A DNA stretch of 7,049 nt from positions 1,705-8,753 of the forward strand of contig JALWRJ010000063.1 in the NCBI GenBank assembly GCA_026994125.1, given 5' to 3'. The DNA is from Cyclobacteriaceae bacterium (GTDB lineage Bacteria; Bacteroidota; Bacteroidia; Cytophagales; Cyclobacteriaceae). The translations under genes and the position numbers were made by a program. Below, one piece after another: positions 1 to 6,841 of the stretch. The notes under the pieces are model-generated. The model made no database searches. It was not told the DNA's origin and saw only the letters and a program-made list of their open reading frames with translations. How positions within the stretch are numbered: position 1 is the first letter of the stretch; each line of letters opens with the position of its first letter.

Positions 1-1
1 A

Positions 2-523
2 CACAAGGTAAAGCATAACGGGTTTATTGTTACAGGCTTTTTACTGGGTACACAAAAATTATACGATTTTGTAAATGATAATCCTATGGTTAGGGTAAAG
101 GATATTGAATATGTAAACGATTCGAGTGTAATTAAGAAAAACCCTAAAGTAACCAGTATTAACAGTGCCATTGAAATAGATATAACCGGTCAGGTATGTG
201 CCGATTCCATTGGAACCCGTATTTATTCGGGGGTAGGAGGGCAGATGGATTTTATACGAGGAGCTTCGTTAAGCGAAGGGGGTAAGCCCATTATAGCGTT
301 GCCTTCGCGCACCAAAAAGGGAGTTTCTAAAATTGTTCCTTTTCTTAAACAGGGAGCCGGAGTGGTTACTACCCGGGCACACGTGCATTACATTGCTACC
401 GAGTATGGCATTGTAGATTTATATGCCCAATCATTGCGCGAACGTGCCAAAAGATTAATCGAAATTGCCCACCCCGAAGATAGAGAAATGTTAGAACGGG
501 CGGCTTTTGAACGTTTTAAATAA
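2..523 (+). CDS. Acetyl-CoA hydrolase / 4-hydroxybutyrate CoA-transferase family protein, 3' part
   Basis: Partial gene: the reading frame is open from the left edge and gives the last 173 residues of a family usually around 430 residues long. The most telling motif is GVGGQMDFIRGA (nt 230-265), the glycine-rich GGQ-DF-GA signature of the C-terminal acetyl-CoA hydrolase/transferase domain. It is followed by the typical tail ATEYGIVDLYAQSLRERA and a terminal IAHPEDREMLERAA segment. Family members move CoA between acyl-CoA esters and free acids such as acetate, butyrate or 4-hydroxybutyrate in the cytoplasm. The catalytic glutamate lies in the missing upstream part, so hydrolase and transferase activity cannot be told apart. 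The stop is 6 bp before the next gene, which suggests co-transcription with the globin. An in-frame ATG at 86 is internal and not the real start, because family homology continues upstream (HKVKHNGFIVTGFLLGTQKL). Confidence 0.9.
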   Translation, partial: HKVKHNGFIVTGFLLGTQKLYDFVNDNPMVRVKDIEYVNDSSVIKKNPKVTSINSAIEIDITGQVCADSIGTRIYSGVGGQMDFIRGASLSEGGKPIIALPSRTKKGVSKIVPFLKQGAGVVTTRAHVHYIATEYGIVDLYAQSLRERAKRLIEIAHPEDREMLERAAFERFK

Positions 524-529
524 ATTACT

Positions 530-904
530 ATGCGAGATATTGAGACCGAACAGGATATTAAATTATTTTTAGATGCTTTTTATGAAAAGGTGAAAGTGGA
601 TGATACCATTGCCTATCTTTTTAATGAAGTGGCGAACCTGGACTGGGAGGCGCACATGCCTAAAATTTATGCATTTTGGGAAGGTGTTTTATTGGGTAAG
701 CCAGGCTTTGCAGGCGATGTAATGGGGGCGCATATCAGGCTAAACCAGTTAGCACCACTTACAACGGCTCACTTTGACCGCTGGATAGCTCTTTTTACCG
801 AAACTGTACACCAAATGCACCAAGGGCCAAAAGCAGAGGAGGCCATTAACCGAGCCAATATGATTAGGCGCACCATGGAGTATAACATAAACCGTAAGCT
901 ATAA
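530..904 (+). CDS. Group III truncated haemoglobin
   Basis: A complete 124-residue, single-domain 2-on-2 globin. The group III pattern is clear: the opening RDIETEQDIKLFLDAFYEKV, the stretch DWEAHMPKIYAFW (38-50), and HFDRWIALFTETV (81-93). By comparison with Campylobacter jejuni Ctb, Tyr18 should be B10, His42 E7, His68 the proximal haem ligand F8, and Trp85 G8; all four are present, so it probably binds haem. Group III proteins are cytoplasmic. Ctb is linked to oxygen handling or nitrosative stress, but the role here is unproven. The start sits 6 bp after the preceding stop and has only A/T-rich sequence upstream, with no Shine-Dalgarno site, as is usual in Bacteroidota. Its TAA stop shares one base with the next ATG, implying translational coupling to the hydrolase. 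Confidence 0.93.
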   Translation: MRDIETEQDIKLFLDAFYEKVKVDDTIAYLFNEVANLDWEAHMPKIYAFWEGVLLGKPGFAGDVMGAHIRLNQLAPLTTAHFDRWIALFTETVHQMHQGPKAEEAINRANMIRRTMEYNINRKL

Positions 905-1902
905 TGCGAAAACAAATCATAAGAATAGCTATTCCGCTGGTACTTATATTGTTATACCTTGCAGGGCCACGACCCGAAGCGCCCATATACAATACCTCTT
1001 TCCCAAAGGTTAATTCTTCGTTGGTGGGATTGGCCGATTCTATCTCGAAAGCAGAAGCCGCCAATAAAGCCATTAAACCTAATAATGAAGCTCGTATTGT
1101 ATGGGCAAACGACAGTTTGCCGGTTAAAACACCTTGGGCCATTGTTTATTTACACGGTTTTACGGCCTCACAGATGGAGGGAGACCCGGTACACCGTGAT
1201 ATTGCCCGGGTATTTGGCATGAACTTGTACCTGGCACGCTTGAGCGACCATGGCCTGGCCAGCGAACGCGCCCTGGAACAACTAAGCCCCGACCGGCTTT
1301 GGGAAACTGCCAAACAAGCACTGGCTATTGGGCATCATCTGGGAAACAGGGTTATACTTATGAGCACTTCTACCGGAGGTACACTGGCACTTAAACTGGC
1401 TCAAATGTTCCCCGAAAAAGTAGATGCTTTGATTAATTATTCACCCAATGTGCGGATAAATAATCCGGTAGCACCGCTATTAAATAAGCCCTGGGGCGAG
1501 CAAATTGCCACCTTAGCTTTAGGTCGATTTGTGGACAGCTCCAGCAGTAGTGACTCACTGATTAGCCAATACTGGACAGTAAAATACCGAACCAATGCGC
1601 TTTGCCAGTTAGAAGAATTAGTGGAAACCACCATGACAACCCAACTCTTTGAACAAATAGATTGTCCCTCCTTAACGGTGGCCTATTTTAAAGATAAAAA
1701 ACACCAGGATCCTACGGTAAAGGTTTCAGCTCAGCGCTGGATGCATCAGCATTTAGCTACAGCCGAATCGCAGAAACGCTACGTTGAATTGGCCAGTGTA
1801 GGTGTGCACCCGTTAGCTTCGGGGTTGCGTTCAAAAGATATTCAGGGAGTAGAAGCAGTAACTAAAGCATTTATTAACGAAGTGCTGCTTACTTCGCATT
1901 AA
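904..1902 (+). CDS. Membrane-anchored alpha/beta hydrolase
   Basis: A complete 332-residue serine hydrolase. Residues 5-20 form a hydrophobic segment after MRKQ, consistent with an N-terminal membrane anchor or uncleaved signal; the catalytic domain would then be periplasmic. The HGF oxyanion-hole motif is at 84-86. The nucleophile elbow reads STSTGG (154-159), so Ser156 is the likely nucleophile; the first glycine of the usual GxSxG is replaced by serine. Asp264 or Asp269 (YFKDKKHQDP) is the likely acid and His302 (VGVHPLAS) the catalytic histidine. The pattern resembles carboxylesterase/monoglyceride-lipase type enzymes, but no substrate can be assigned. The ATG overlaps the globin stop by one base, which supports this start. 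The last 14 bp overlap the convergent fecR-type gene. A short serine run lies at 212-216. Confidence 0.85.
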   Translation: MRKQIIRIAIPLVLILLYLAGPRPEAPIYNTSFPKVNSSLVGLADSISKAEAANKAIKPNNEARIVWANDSLPVKTPWAIVYLHGFTASQMEGDPVHRDIARVFGMNLYLARLSDHGLASERALEQLSPDRLWETAKQALAIGHHLGNRVILMSTSTGGTLALKLAQMFPEKVDALINYSPNVRINNPVAPLLNKPWGEQIATLALGRFVDSSSSSDSLISQYWTVKYRTNALCQLEELVETTMTTQLFEQIDCPSLTVAYFKDKKHQDPTVKVSAQRWMHQHLATAESQKRYVELASVGVHPLASGLRSKDIQGVEAVTKAFINEVLLTSH

Positions 1903-2743
1903 TAAACTCTATAGTAAAAGAGTTCTTGTCTAGTTTTTCGGCTTCTAAATTAAAGGGCAAACAAACAATTTGGAGCACTTCATCTAAGCGCATGCTGCTA
2001 TTCCATTCACCGGTAAAACTTAATCGGTGCAAACTCTTTTTATAGGTAAACGATACACCATATTGTGTTTCAATATCTTTAAGCACCTTCGTTAATTTTT
2101 CATTGGTATAGGTGTACGAATCACCGGCCCAAGCGGGCATTCGTTGGCTACTTTCCACTTGTTTAGTTATAAGTTTTGAGTGGTTTGCACTGCTAAAAAA
2201 CGCTTGATGCCCCGGTGTAAGAATTACTTTGTTTGATTTATTGGCTACAGCTACCTTACCAGTGTAGCAATGTACATTAAATTGCCCAGGTCGGGTATTT
2301 ACAACAAATGAAGTACCTAAAACCTGTACCTGTGCGCTGGGTGTTTTAACCGTAAATACACTGCCTTTGGTTACTTTAAAGAAGGCTTCGCCTTTTAATG
2401 AAGCAGTTCTATTGATGGGCCAAAGCAGGCTGTTGTATGAAATTTGACTGTTGGTATGTAAAACTACCTTTGAGCCATCAGGTAGCAAAACAGTTTGTTT
2501 AGCAGCCCCTGTGTTTAATAGGGTTTGATTAGAAAAAATAAACGTACCGGCTGTTAAAAAAACAAGAAACAAGGAGGCAGCCACAACCCAAGGCCAAGTT
2601 TTACTTTTGGCAGGTTGGGTAGATTTGCCCTCCGAAATAGCATATAACAAATTTTGCCATAGCTCATCATTGGTGCTTAGCTTGGGGGTTTTCCAGTTAG
2701 CCAGTACCCGATTAACCTGATCTTCAAACGCTTCTTTCTTCAT
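1889..2743 (-). CDS. FecR family anti-sigma factor with FecR_C (DUF4974) domain
   Basis: A 284-residue single-pass inner-membrane regulator. Residues 1-49 are a short cytoplasmic segment expected to bind the sigma factor. Residues 50-70 (WPWVVAASLFLVFLTAGTFIF) are the transmembrane helix. The periplasmic FecR domain covers about 80-175, with the family hallmarks LPDGS (87-91), LKGEAFFKVTK (116-126) and TPSAQVQVLGTSF (134-146). The C-terminal FecR_C/DUF4974 region covers about 207-284 and is of STN-like fold. In FecI/FecR/FecA-type signalling this protein holds or chaperones its ECF sigma factor until the receptor signals. It is the last gene of the - strand module, 66 bp after the DUF4249 gene and about 3.6 kb from the sigma gene; FecR is more often placed directly after its sigma gene. 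The partner assignment to the nearby sigma factor is inferred from context. Confidence 0.92.
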   Translation of the reverse strand: MKKEAFEDQVNRVLANWKTPKLSTNDELWQNLLYAISEGKSTQPAKSKTWPWVVAASLFLVFLTAGTFIFSNQTLLNTGAAKQTVLLPDGSKVVLHTNSQISYNSLLWPINRTASLKGEAFFKVTKGSVFTVKTPSAQVQVLGTSFVVNTRPGQFNVHCYTGKVAVANKSNKVILTPGHQAFFSSANHSKLITKQVESSQRMPAWAGDSYTYTNEKLTKVLKDIETQYGVSFTYKKSLHRLSFTGEWNSSMRLDEVLQIVCLPFNLEAEKLDKNSFTIEFINAK

Positions 2744-2809
2744 TTTTTACAACTTCTAGCTATAATACAAATCTCTGTTCATTTACCCTACTTCGTTAGT
2801 TAACTATTT

Positions 2810-3538
2810 TTACTTTACATAAAAACTTACGGTATCGCTGGCAAACCCGGTAAAGATACCAAATCCATTAGCAATGTTACCGGCATTAGATGATCCAATA
2901 CTGGAACTGGATATTCTGTAAATATCAGCATACTCTTTGGTAATACTATGCAGTATAAAAATATGCTTGCCTTTGGACTGAATATTTTCAGCACCAATGT
3001 GCAAGGTTGAGTCTTGTACCGGAAGGCTAAAGAAATTATTGAACGGAAATTCGGTACTGTCGGGATTAACCGGTTCAATAACTCCTAAAAACCAGCCTTT
3101 TTCATCGGCTGACCACCGCACATTAATAGCGGAAAAAGGATTAGTTGTATCAAGGGTGTCGGTATCGAGTTTTAGATTTATCGGCATAGGAGGAATAACT
3201 GTAACTGCCTCAATAATAGCTTCTTTATACTCAATATTTAACTGATAGTTTTCACCGGGTTTTACAATGTGTGTGTTTTCTATGGGAGCGTAATAGCCGG
3301 CTGTTTGTGTTTGTACAAGGGGTAGAGTTTCATTGCCATATGTTAAAAACACCAGGGCATCCGTTACCGGTTCGGTATTAGCCTGGGTATTGAAGGGTTC
3401 AACCAATGACAATTCTATAGCTGAAATTGGGTTACCGGCATGTAAGAAGCCCTGAATCACCACCGAGCGTTGCGGGGGAGCGGGCGATTTGCAAGCCAGC
3501 ATTAGAGTAAGTAGCGCTATAGTTAATTGAGTTCGCAT
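2810..3538 (-). CDS. DUF4249-type outer-membrane lipoprotein
   Basis: A 242-residue predicted lipoprotein. The N-terminus MRTQLTIALLTLMLAC is a lipoprotein signal peptide with lipobox LMLAC, so Cys16 would be lipidated. The mature part starts with a beta-rich region that fits DUF4249: VVIQGFLHAGNPISAIELSL, then DALVFLTYGN, GYYAPIE, PGENYQLNIEY and a VIPPMP turn. It ends with the GFGIFTGFASDTV motif typical of the family's C-terminus. It is somewhat short for DUF4249 proteins, which by recollection often run to about 270-400 residues, but has both ends, so it need not be truncated. The ATG follows directly on the receptor's stop (TAAATG), so the two are almost surely co-translated partners. 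In Bacteroidota, DUF4249 genes commonly accompany TBDRs of this class. By analogy with SusD it may be a surface ligand-capturing lid or accessory subunit, but this is inference. Confidence 0.8.
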   Translation of the reverse strand: MRTQLTIALLTLMLACKSPAPPQRSVVIQGFLHAGNPISAIELSLVEPFNTQANTEPVTDALVFLTYGNETLPLVQTQTAGYYAPIENTHIVKPGENYQLNIEYKEAIIEAVTVIPPMPINLKLDTDTLDTTNPFSAINVRWSADEKGWFLGVIEPVNPDSTEFPFNNFFSLPVQDSTLHIGAENIQSKGKHIFILHSITKEYADIYRISSSSIGSSNAGNIANGFGIFTGFASDTVSFYVK

Positions 3539-6172
3539 TTAGAATTTCCAATTTACAAATACACTTGGGGTAAAACCCAGCAATAGTACATCGGTTACAA
3601 TGTACCGGTCGTCTTTAAGCAGGTTTCCGTTTTCATCGAATGTGATTTTACTAAATCTTCGATATTTTATATTTTTTCTGTTATATACATTAAATATGGA
3701 AATGCCCGCTTTAGCGTCTGTTTTCCCTAGTTTAAAACTGTAAGTGGTGGAAAAATCGAGCCGGTGGTAATCGGGCAATCGCTGGTTATTAATGCGCGAA
3801 TAAGCTACATTATTAATCTTAGAGCCGTCTAGGGTAGTCAGGGTATAGTTGCCTTCAGGAGCCGAATAGGGCTTTCCGGTGCCATATATCCAAGTAAGGG
3901 CAAAATTCCAGGATCCTTTGTTGTACATATTTACAATTTTTAGTTCATGGCGCTGGTTGTACCTCGATGGAAATGGCTTACCTCCATTTAGGTCATCAAA
4001 AAGGTTTAGCGAGTTGCTTAGCGTATAGCCAATCCAACCCGAGTAATTACCAACCCCTTTTTCAACTAATACTTCGATACCTTTGGCCGAATTGCTACCG
4101 GTAGCATACAGTTTGGTTAAATCCTGGTCGTTTACATCGAAATTGCGCAGCGTGGGTAGGTATTGAACTTCGTTAAACGAGTTGTTGATATAGCCTTCGA
4201 TATCGAAACTGGCAAACGGGAAACTAAGGTGTACACCTGCCGACCATTGGTTGGAGTTAATTACCCCGGTATTATCGTTCGATAAAATCCAAAAATTAGG
4301 ATTACTGGTAAATAAATCGAGGCGCAAAATTCTTGAAATCATTTGGTTATTAATGGCCCAGGCTCCTTTTAATGTTAGCCATTTGGTTATATCATAATTA
4401 AGGGTTGCTTTAGGCTCCCAAAACCATTGGTCGGTTAGGTTGTAGTAATTACCCCGCAGGCCCAGGTTGGTTTCTACTTTGGGAGTAATAAAAAAACTGT
4501 ATTGGCCATAAAACTGAAACTGATTTGCTTCCTGGTTAAATAGTGGAAACTCTTCCTCATCTATAATAGAAGTTAAATTGATGGTGTTAAAGGTATTGGC
4601 AATTCCAAAGTTGATAACACCGTTTTTAGTAGTTTTAAGTTCATTATCGATGGTAAGGGTTACATCATTTACCGTATTAAATTGGGCTTGTAAGTATTCT
4701 TCATCGGGTAGGTTTAAGGTGTCGTTGTATTGGTACAAATCTTCGAGTTGGGTGTTGCTGTAATACGATGAATAGGCTATTTGCGCCTGGCTGTGGAAGG
4801 CCTTAGACCACTGGCGGCTCCAGCGGCCACTAAGCCCTAAGTTTCCCCAACTGCTTCGTTCCGAGGTGGTATAATCTACAAAACCTTCAATATTGCTTTG
4901 GTATTCATAGCTCAGGTTGTCGTTGCTGGCATAAAAACTAACAGCAAAATTATCTTTTTTGTTAGGTTGGTAGGTGGCTTTAATATTCAAGTCTCCAAAT
5001 ACAAAATTAGGGTTAAGTTCTTTGTAGTTAAGGTTAGAGGCATTGTTGAGGTCGCCCGAATTAACTACTGCTTTATCAAAAAGTTCTTTAAACAGGTAGT
5101 TTTCTACTACATCGGTAATGGATCTTCGTCCGGCTGCAATTAAGGTAAATTTATCGTTTAAGGCAAACTCAAATACCCCGTTTATATCAACAAAGTTTAG
5201 GCCTATATCACCCGAAAACTTTTCTTTATTACCATCTTTTGCACTTAAAATCATTACACTAGCCGAACGCCCTCCGTACTTTGCCATAAAATTACCTTTG
5301 TACAGCTGTACATTTTTTATGGCTTTGGAGTTAAAGGCACTGTAAATACCATAAAAATGATCGACATGGTACAAGGAATAGCCATCTAAGAGTACCAGGT
5401 TTTTATCGGGCGAATTACCACGCACAATAAGGCCTGCCGAAGTTTCGTTGGTGCCGCTGATGCCGGGTAATAATTGCAGGGCTCTAAACACATCGTTGCC
5501 CCCCATAACGGGTAGCCTATCAATAGAAAGTGGACTAAAGGTAATTTTACCAGGCTCCTGGCCATATAAAAGCGTATTAGAGCCTTGGTCTTTGACTACA
5601 ATTTCTTTGAGCAGGCTGGGGTCGGGTGCCAGTCCAATAACAGCCGGTAGCCGGCTAACTTGCACAATGGTGTCTTTATAGCCCAGGTAACTAATGTTTA
5701 TGTGGGCAGTATCAGGTATATCAATAAAAGAAAAAACACCCTGCCTATTGGTGGTGGCCATTAGTTTGGAGCCTACCACTGTGGCAAAGGCATAGGGCAG
5801 AGGCTCGCCCGATTGCAGGTCTTCTGTTTTAACTGATATGGTTTTTAGTTCAATTTTGGGTTGTTTTTTAGGTTTAATAACATACACCTGGTTAACTTTT
5901 TTTACTTCTAATTGTGTGTTTGCTACTAGTTTGCTAAGCAATTGGTTAACAGGCAGGTTGGTGTAATGTGCAGAAACAACATACCGGGAGGCCTCTTGTG
6001 CATTGTAGGCAATAGGAATTTGGTATTCACTGGTAATTATAGCAAATGCCTGGTCGAGGGTTATAAAATCGGCCTGCATACTTATATGTTGGCCAGGCAA
6101 ATGTTGCTGAGCCGGGGCGGCCACCCAACTAAGACCAATTAAAAAAATTATAATGAAGAAGCGTACCTGCAT
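3539..6172 (-). CDS. TonB-dependent outer-membrane receptor with STN signalling domain
   Basis: A complete 877-residue receptor. Residues 1-21 are a Sec signal peptide (FFIIIFLIGLSWVAAPA). Residues about 30-100 are an STN (secretin/TonB short N-terminal) domain, the periplasmic signalling domain of transducer-type receptors. Residues about 112-182 are a carboxypeptidase-regulatory-like beta-sandwich (GEPLPYAFATVVG, TTNRQGVFSF, ISYLGYKD). A TonB-box-like stretch LLKEIVVKD sits at 187-195. The plug covers about 205-315, with LPVMGGNDVFRALQLLPGI, VRGNSPDKNLVLLDG and YGGR motifs. The rest is a beta-barrel ending in the terminal aromatic signature VFVNWKF. It should import a ligand across the outer membrane using TonB energy and signal occupancy to FecR. 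The ligand is unknown: no SusD partner is present, only the abutting DUF4249 lipoprotein. An A/T-rich 136-bp leader with promoter-like elements separates it from the sigma gene. Confidence 0.95.
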   Translation of the reverse strand: MQVRFFIIIFLIGLSWVAAPAQQHLPGQHISMQADFITLDQAFAIITSEYQIPIAYNAQEASRYVVSAHYTNLPVNQLLSKLVANTQLEVKKVNQVYVIKPKKQPKIELKTISVKTEDLQSGEPLPYAFATVVGSKLMATTNRQGVFSFIDIPDTAHINISYLGYKDTIVQVSRLPAVIGLAPDPSLLKEIVVKDQGSNTLLYGQEPGKITFSPLSIDRLPVMGGNDVFRALQLLPGISGTNETSAGLIVRGNSPDKNLVLLDGYSLYHVDHFYGIYSAFNSKAIKNVQLYKGNFMAKYGGRSASVMILSAKDGNKEKFSGDIGLNFVDINGVFEFALNDKFTLIAAGRRSITDVVENYLFKELFDKAVVNSGDLNNASNLNYKELNPNFVFGDLNIKATYQPNKKDNFAVSFYASNDNLSYEYQSNIEGFVDYTTSERSSWGNLGLSGRWSRQWSKAFHSQAQIAYSSYYSNTQLEDLYQYNDTLNLPDEEYLQAQFNTVNDVTLTIDNELKTTKNGVINFGIANTFNTINLTSIIDEEEFPLFNQEANQFQFYGQYSFFITPKVETNLGLRGNYYNLTDQWFWEPKATLNYDITKWLTLKGAWAINNQMISRILRLDLFTSNPNFWILSNDNTGVINSNQWSAGVHLSFPFASFDIEGYINNSFNEVQYLPTLRNFDVNDQDLTKLYATGSNSAKGIEVLVEKGVGNYSGWIGYTLSNSLNLFDDLNGGKPFPSRYNQRHELKIVNMYNKGSWNFALTWIYGTGKPYSAPEGNYTLTTLDGSKINNVAYSRINNQRLPDYHRLDFSTTYSFKLGKTDAKAGISIFNVYNRKNIKYRRFSKITFDENGNLLKDDRYIVTDVLLLGFTPSVFVNWKF

Positions 6173-6228
6173 CCAAATTACGATATTATAAATAAATATA
6201 AACCACTTTACTTTAAGGAAAACCCTAA

Positions 6229-6267
6229 ATTATAGCTGGTGTAAGCCATACACCTTGTTCAAATTTA
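6229..6267 (-). promoter_or_regulatory. Candidate promoter/operator region of the TBDR operon
   Basis: The only long intergenic gap on the - strand (6173-6308) contains TAAATTTG (6260-6267), an exact match to the Bacteroidota -7 consensus TAnnTTTG. No clear TTTG -33 element lies upstream at the usual distance, which would fit activation by an alternative sigma factor or regulator. The inferred start, about 7 bases downstream, would fall inside the inverted repeat at 6238-6254 and give a leader of roughly 80 nt. A second, E. coli-like TATAAT lies at 6229-6234, also without a well-spaced -35. Assignment is by pattern only. Confidence 0.4.
6238..6254. repeat. 17-bp inverted repeat GGTGTA-N5-TACACC
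   Basis: Perfect 6-bp arms, GGTGTA (6238-6243) and TACACC (6249-6254), are separated by AGCCA. The arms hold three G:C pairs each. There is no U-run after it on the - strand (AGCTATAATTTAGGG follows), so it does not look like an intrinsic terminator of the sigma gene. Its place just downstream of the TAAATTTG element makes an operator, or a hairpin at the 5' end of the receptor mRNA, more likely. No function is shown. Confidence 0.5.
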
Positions 6268-6308
6268 CGTAGTTGAAATTATAATAAGCCTATGATGCAC
6301 ACTAAAAT

Positions 6309-6806
6309 CTATAAATGATGACCCAGTTCTTTATACAAAAGTTTAAGGGTAATACTCATTCTTTTTTCAACGGTTTTAACACTAATATTTAACCGTTCGG
6401 CAATTTCGGCATAGGTTACCTGCTCTACCCGGTTCATTAAAAAGGTAGTGCGGTTTGCTTCGGTTAAATTAGCCAGGGCTTTGGCAAGTTTTTGACTAAA
6501 TTCTTTATGTTCGAGTACTTGTTGTGGCGATTCGGACAAGGCAGGTTGCGATGACTTAGTCGCAAAATTAAGTACCACTTTTTGGTGTTTAATATGGTTT
6601 TTAGACAAATTGGATGCAATGGTATATAAGAGGCTCTTAACGGTTTCGTCTTTAATTTCATCCCGTTTTTCCCATAATTTTATAAAAGTTTCCTGTACCA
6701 AATCTTCTGCTACGGCAATATCGCCCACCCTAAAAAAAATGAAGTTTTTTAAGGGGTCAACATATTGGTTAAATAATTGTTTGAAGGCTTGCAGCGAGAA
6801 GCTCAT
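6309..6806 (-). CDS. ECF-type RNA polymerase sigma factor (sigma-70 family)
   Basis: A complete 165-residue sigma factor of the size usual for ECF proteins. Region 2 spans about 9-75, with the conserved core AEDLVQETFIKLWEKRDEI (33-51) that contacts RNA polymerase and the -10 element, followed by LYTIASNLSKNHIKH. A linker rich in S, Q and P (about 84-96) leads to region 4 (about 103-160), whose helix-turn-helix TYAEIAERLNISVKTVEKRM (131-150) reads the -35 element. The pattern TYAEIAE-LNISVKTVE is typical of the large Bacteroidota ECF group paired with FecR anti-sigma factors. It lies directly upstream of the STN receptor and very likely drives that operon in response to FecR. It starts 35 bp after the M28 peptidase stop. 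A weak TATATTTT near the start resembles a -7 element, but no -33 is visible, so it may instead be read through from the peptidase gene. Confidence 0.93.
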   Translation of the reverse strand: MSFSLQAFKQLFNQYVDPLKNFIFFRVGDIAVAEDLVQETFIKLWEKRDEIKDETVKSLLYTIASNLSKNHIKHQKVVLNFATKSSQPALSESPQQVLEHKEFSQKLAKALANLTEANRTTFLMNRVEQVTYAEIAERLNISVKTVEKRMSITLKLLYKELGHHL

Positions 6807-6841
6807 TCAAAGAAATTTTTGATGTTAAAAATATATAGTAC

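Noticed and set aside
864..1142. 92-residue open frame on the - strand across the globin/hydrolase junction
   Set aside because: It lies opposite two well-supported genes, matches no recognisable family and has no start context of its own.
1905..1924. Hairpin AACTCT-N8-AGAGTT as a transcription terminator
   Set aside because: The stem is only 6 bp with two G:C pairs, and neither strand has a T-run directly after it. It also lies within the coding end of the fecR-type gene.
2827..3078. 83-residue open frame on the - strand inside the DUF4249 gene
   Set aside because: It is the same DNA in another frame of a lipoprotein gene with clear lipobox and family motifs; no domain is recognisable.
4578..5681. 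Several 60-80 residue open frames on the + strand opposite the receptor gene
   Set aside because: They are antisense to a continuous, fully recognisable TBDR and are the kind of open frames expected by chance over a 2.6-kb gene.
6238..6254. Inverted repeat as the sigma gene terminator
   Set aside because: The arms are short, no U-run follows on the - strand, and the repeat sits about 55 bp past the sigma stop beside promoter-like sequence.
6804..6841. Promoter for the sigma gene in the 35-bp gap
   Set aside because: TATATTTT is one base off the -7 consensus but no TTG/TTTG occurs at a suitable distance upstream, and the region is simply A/T-rich.
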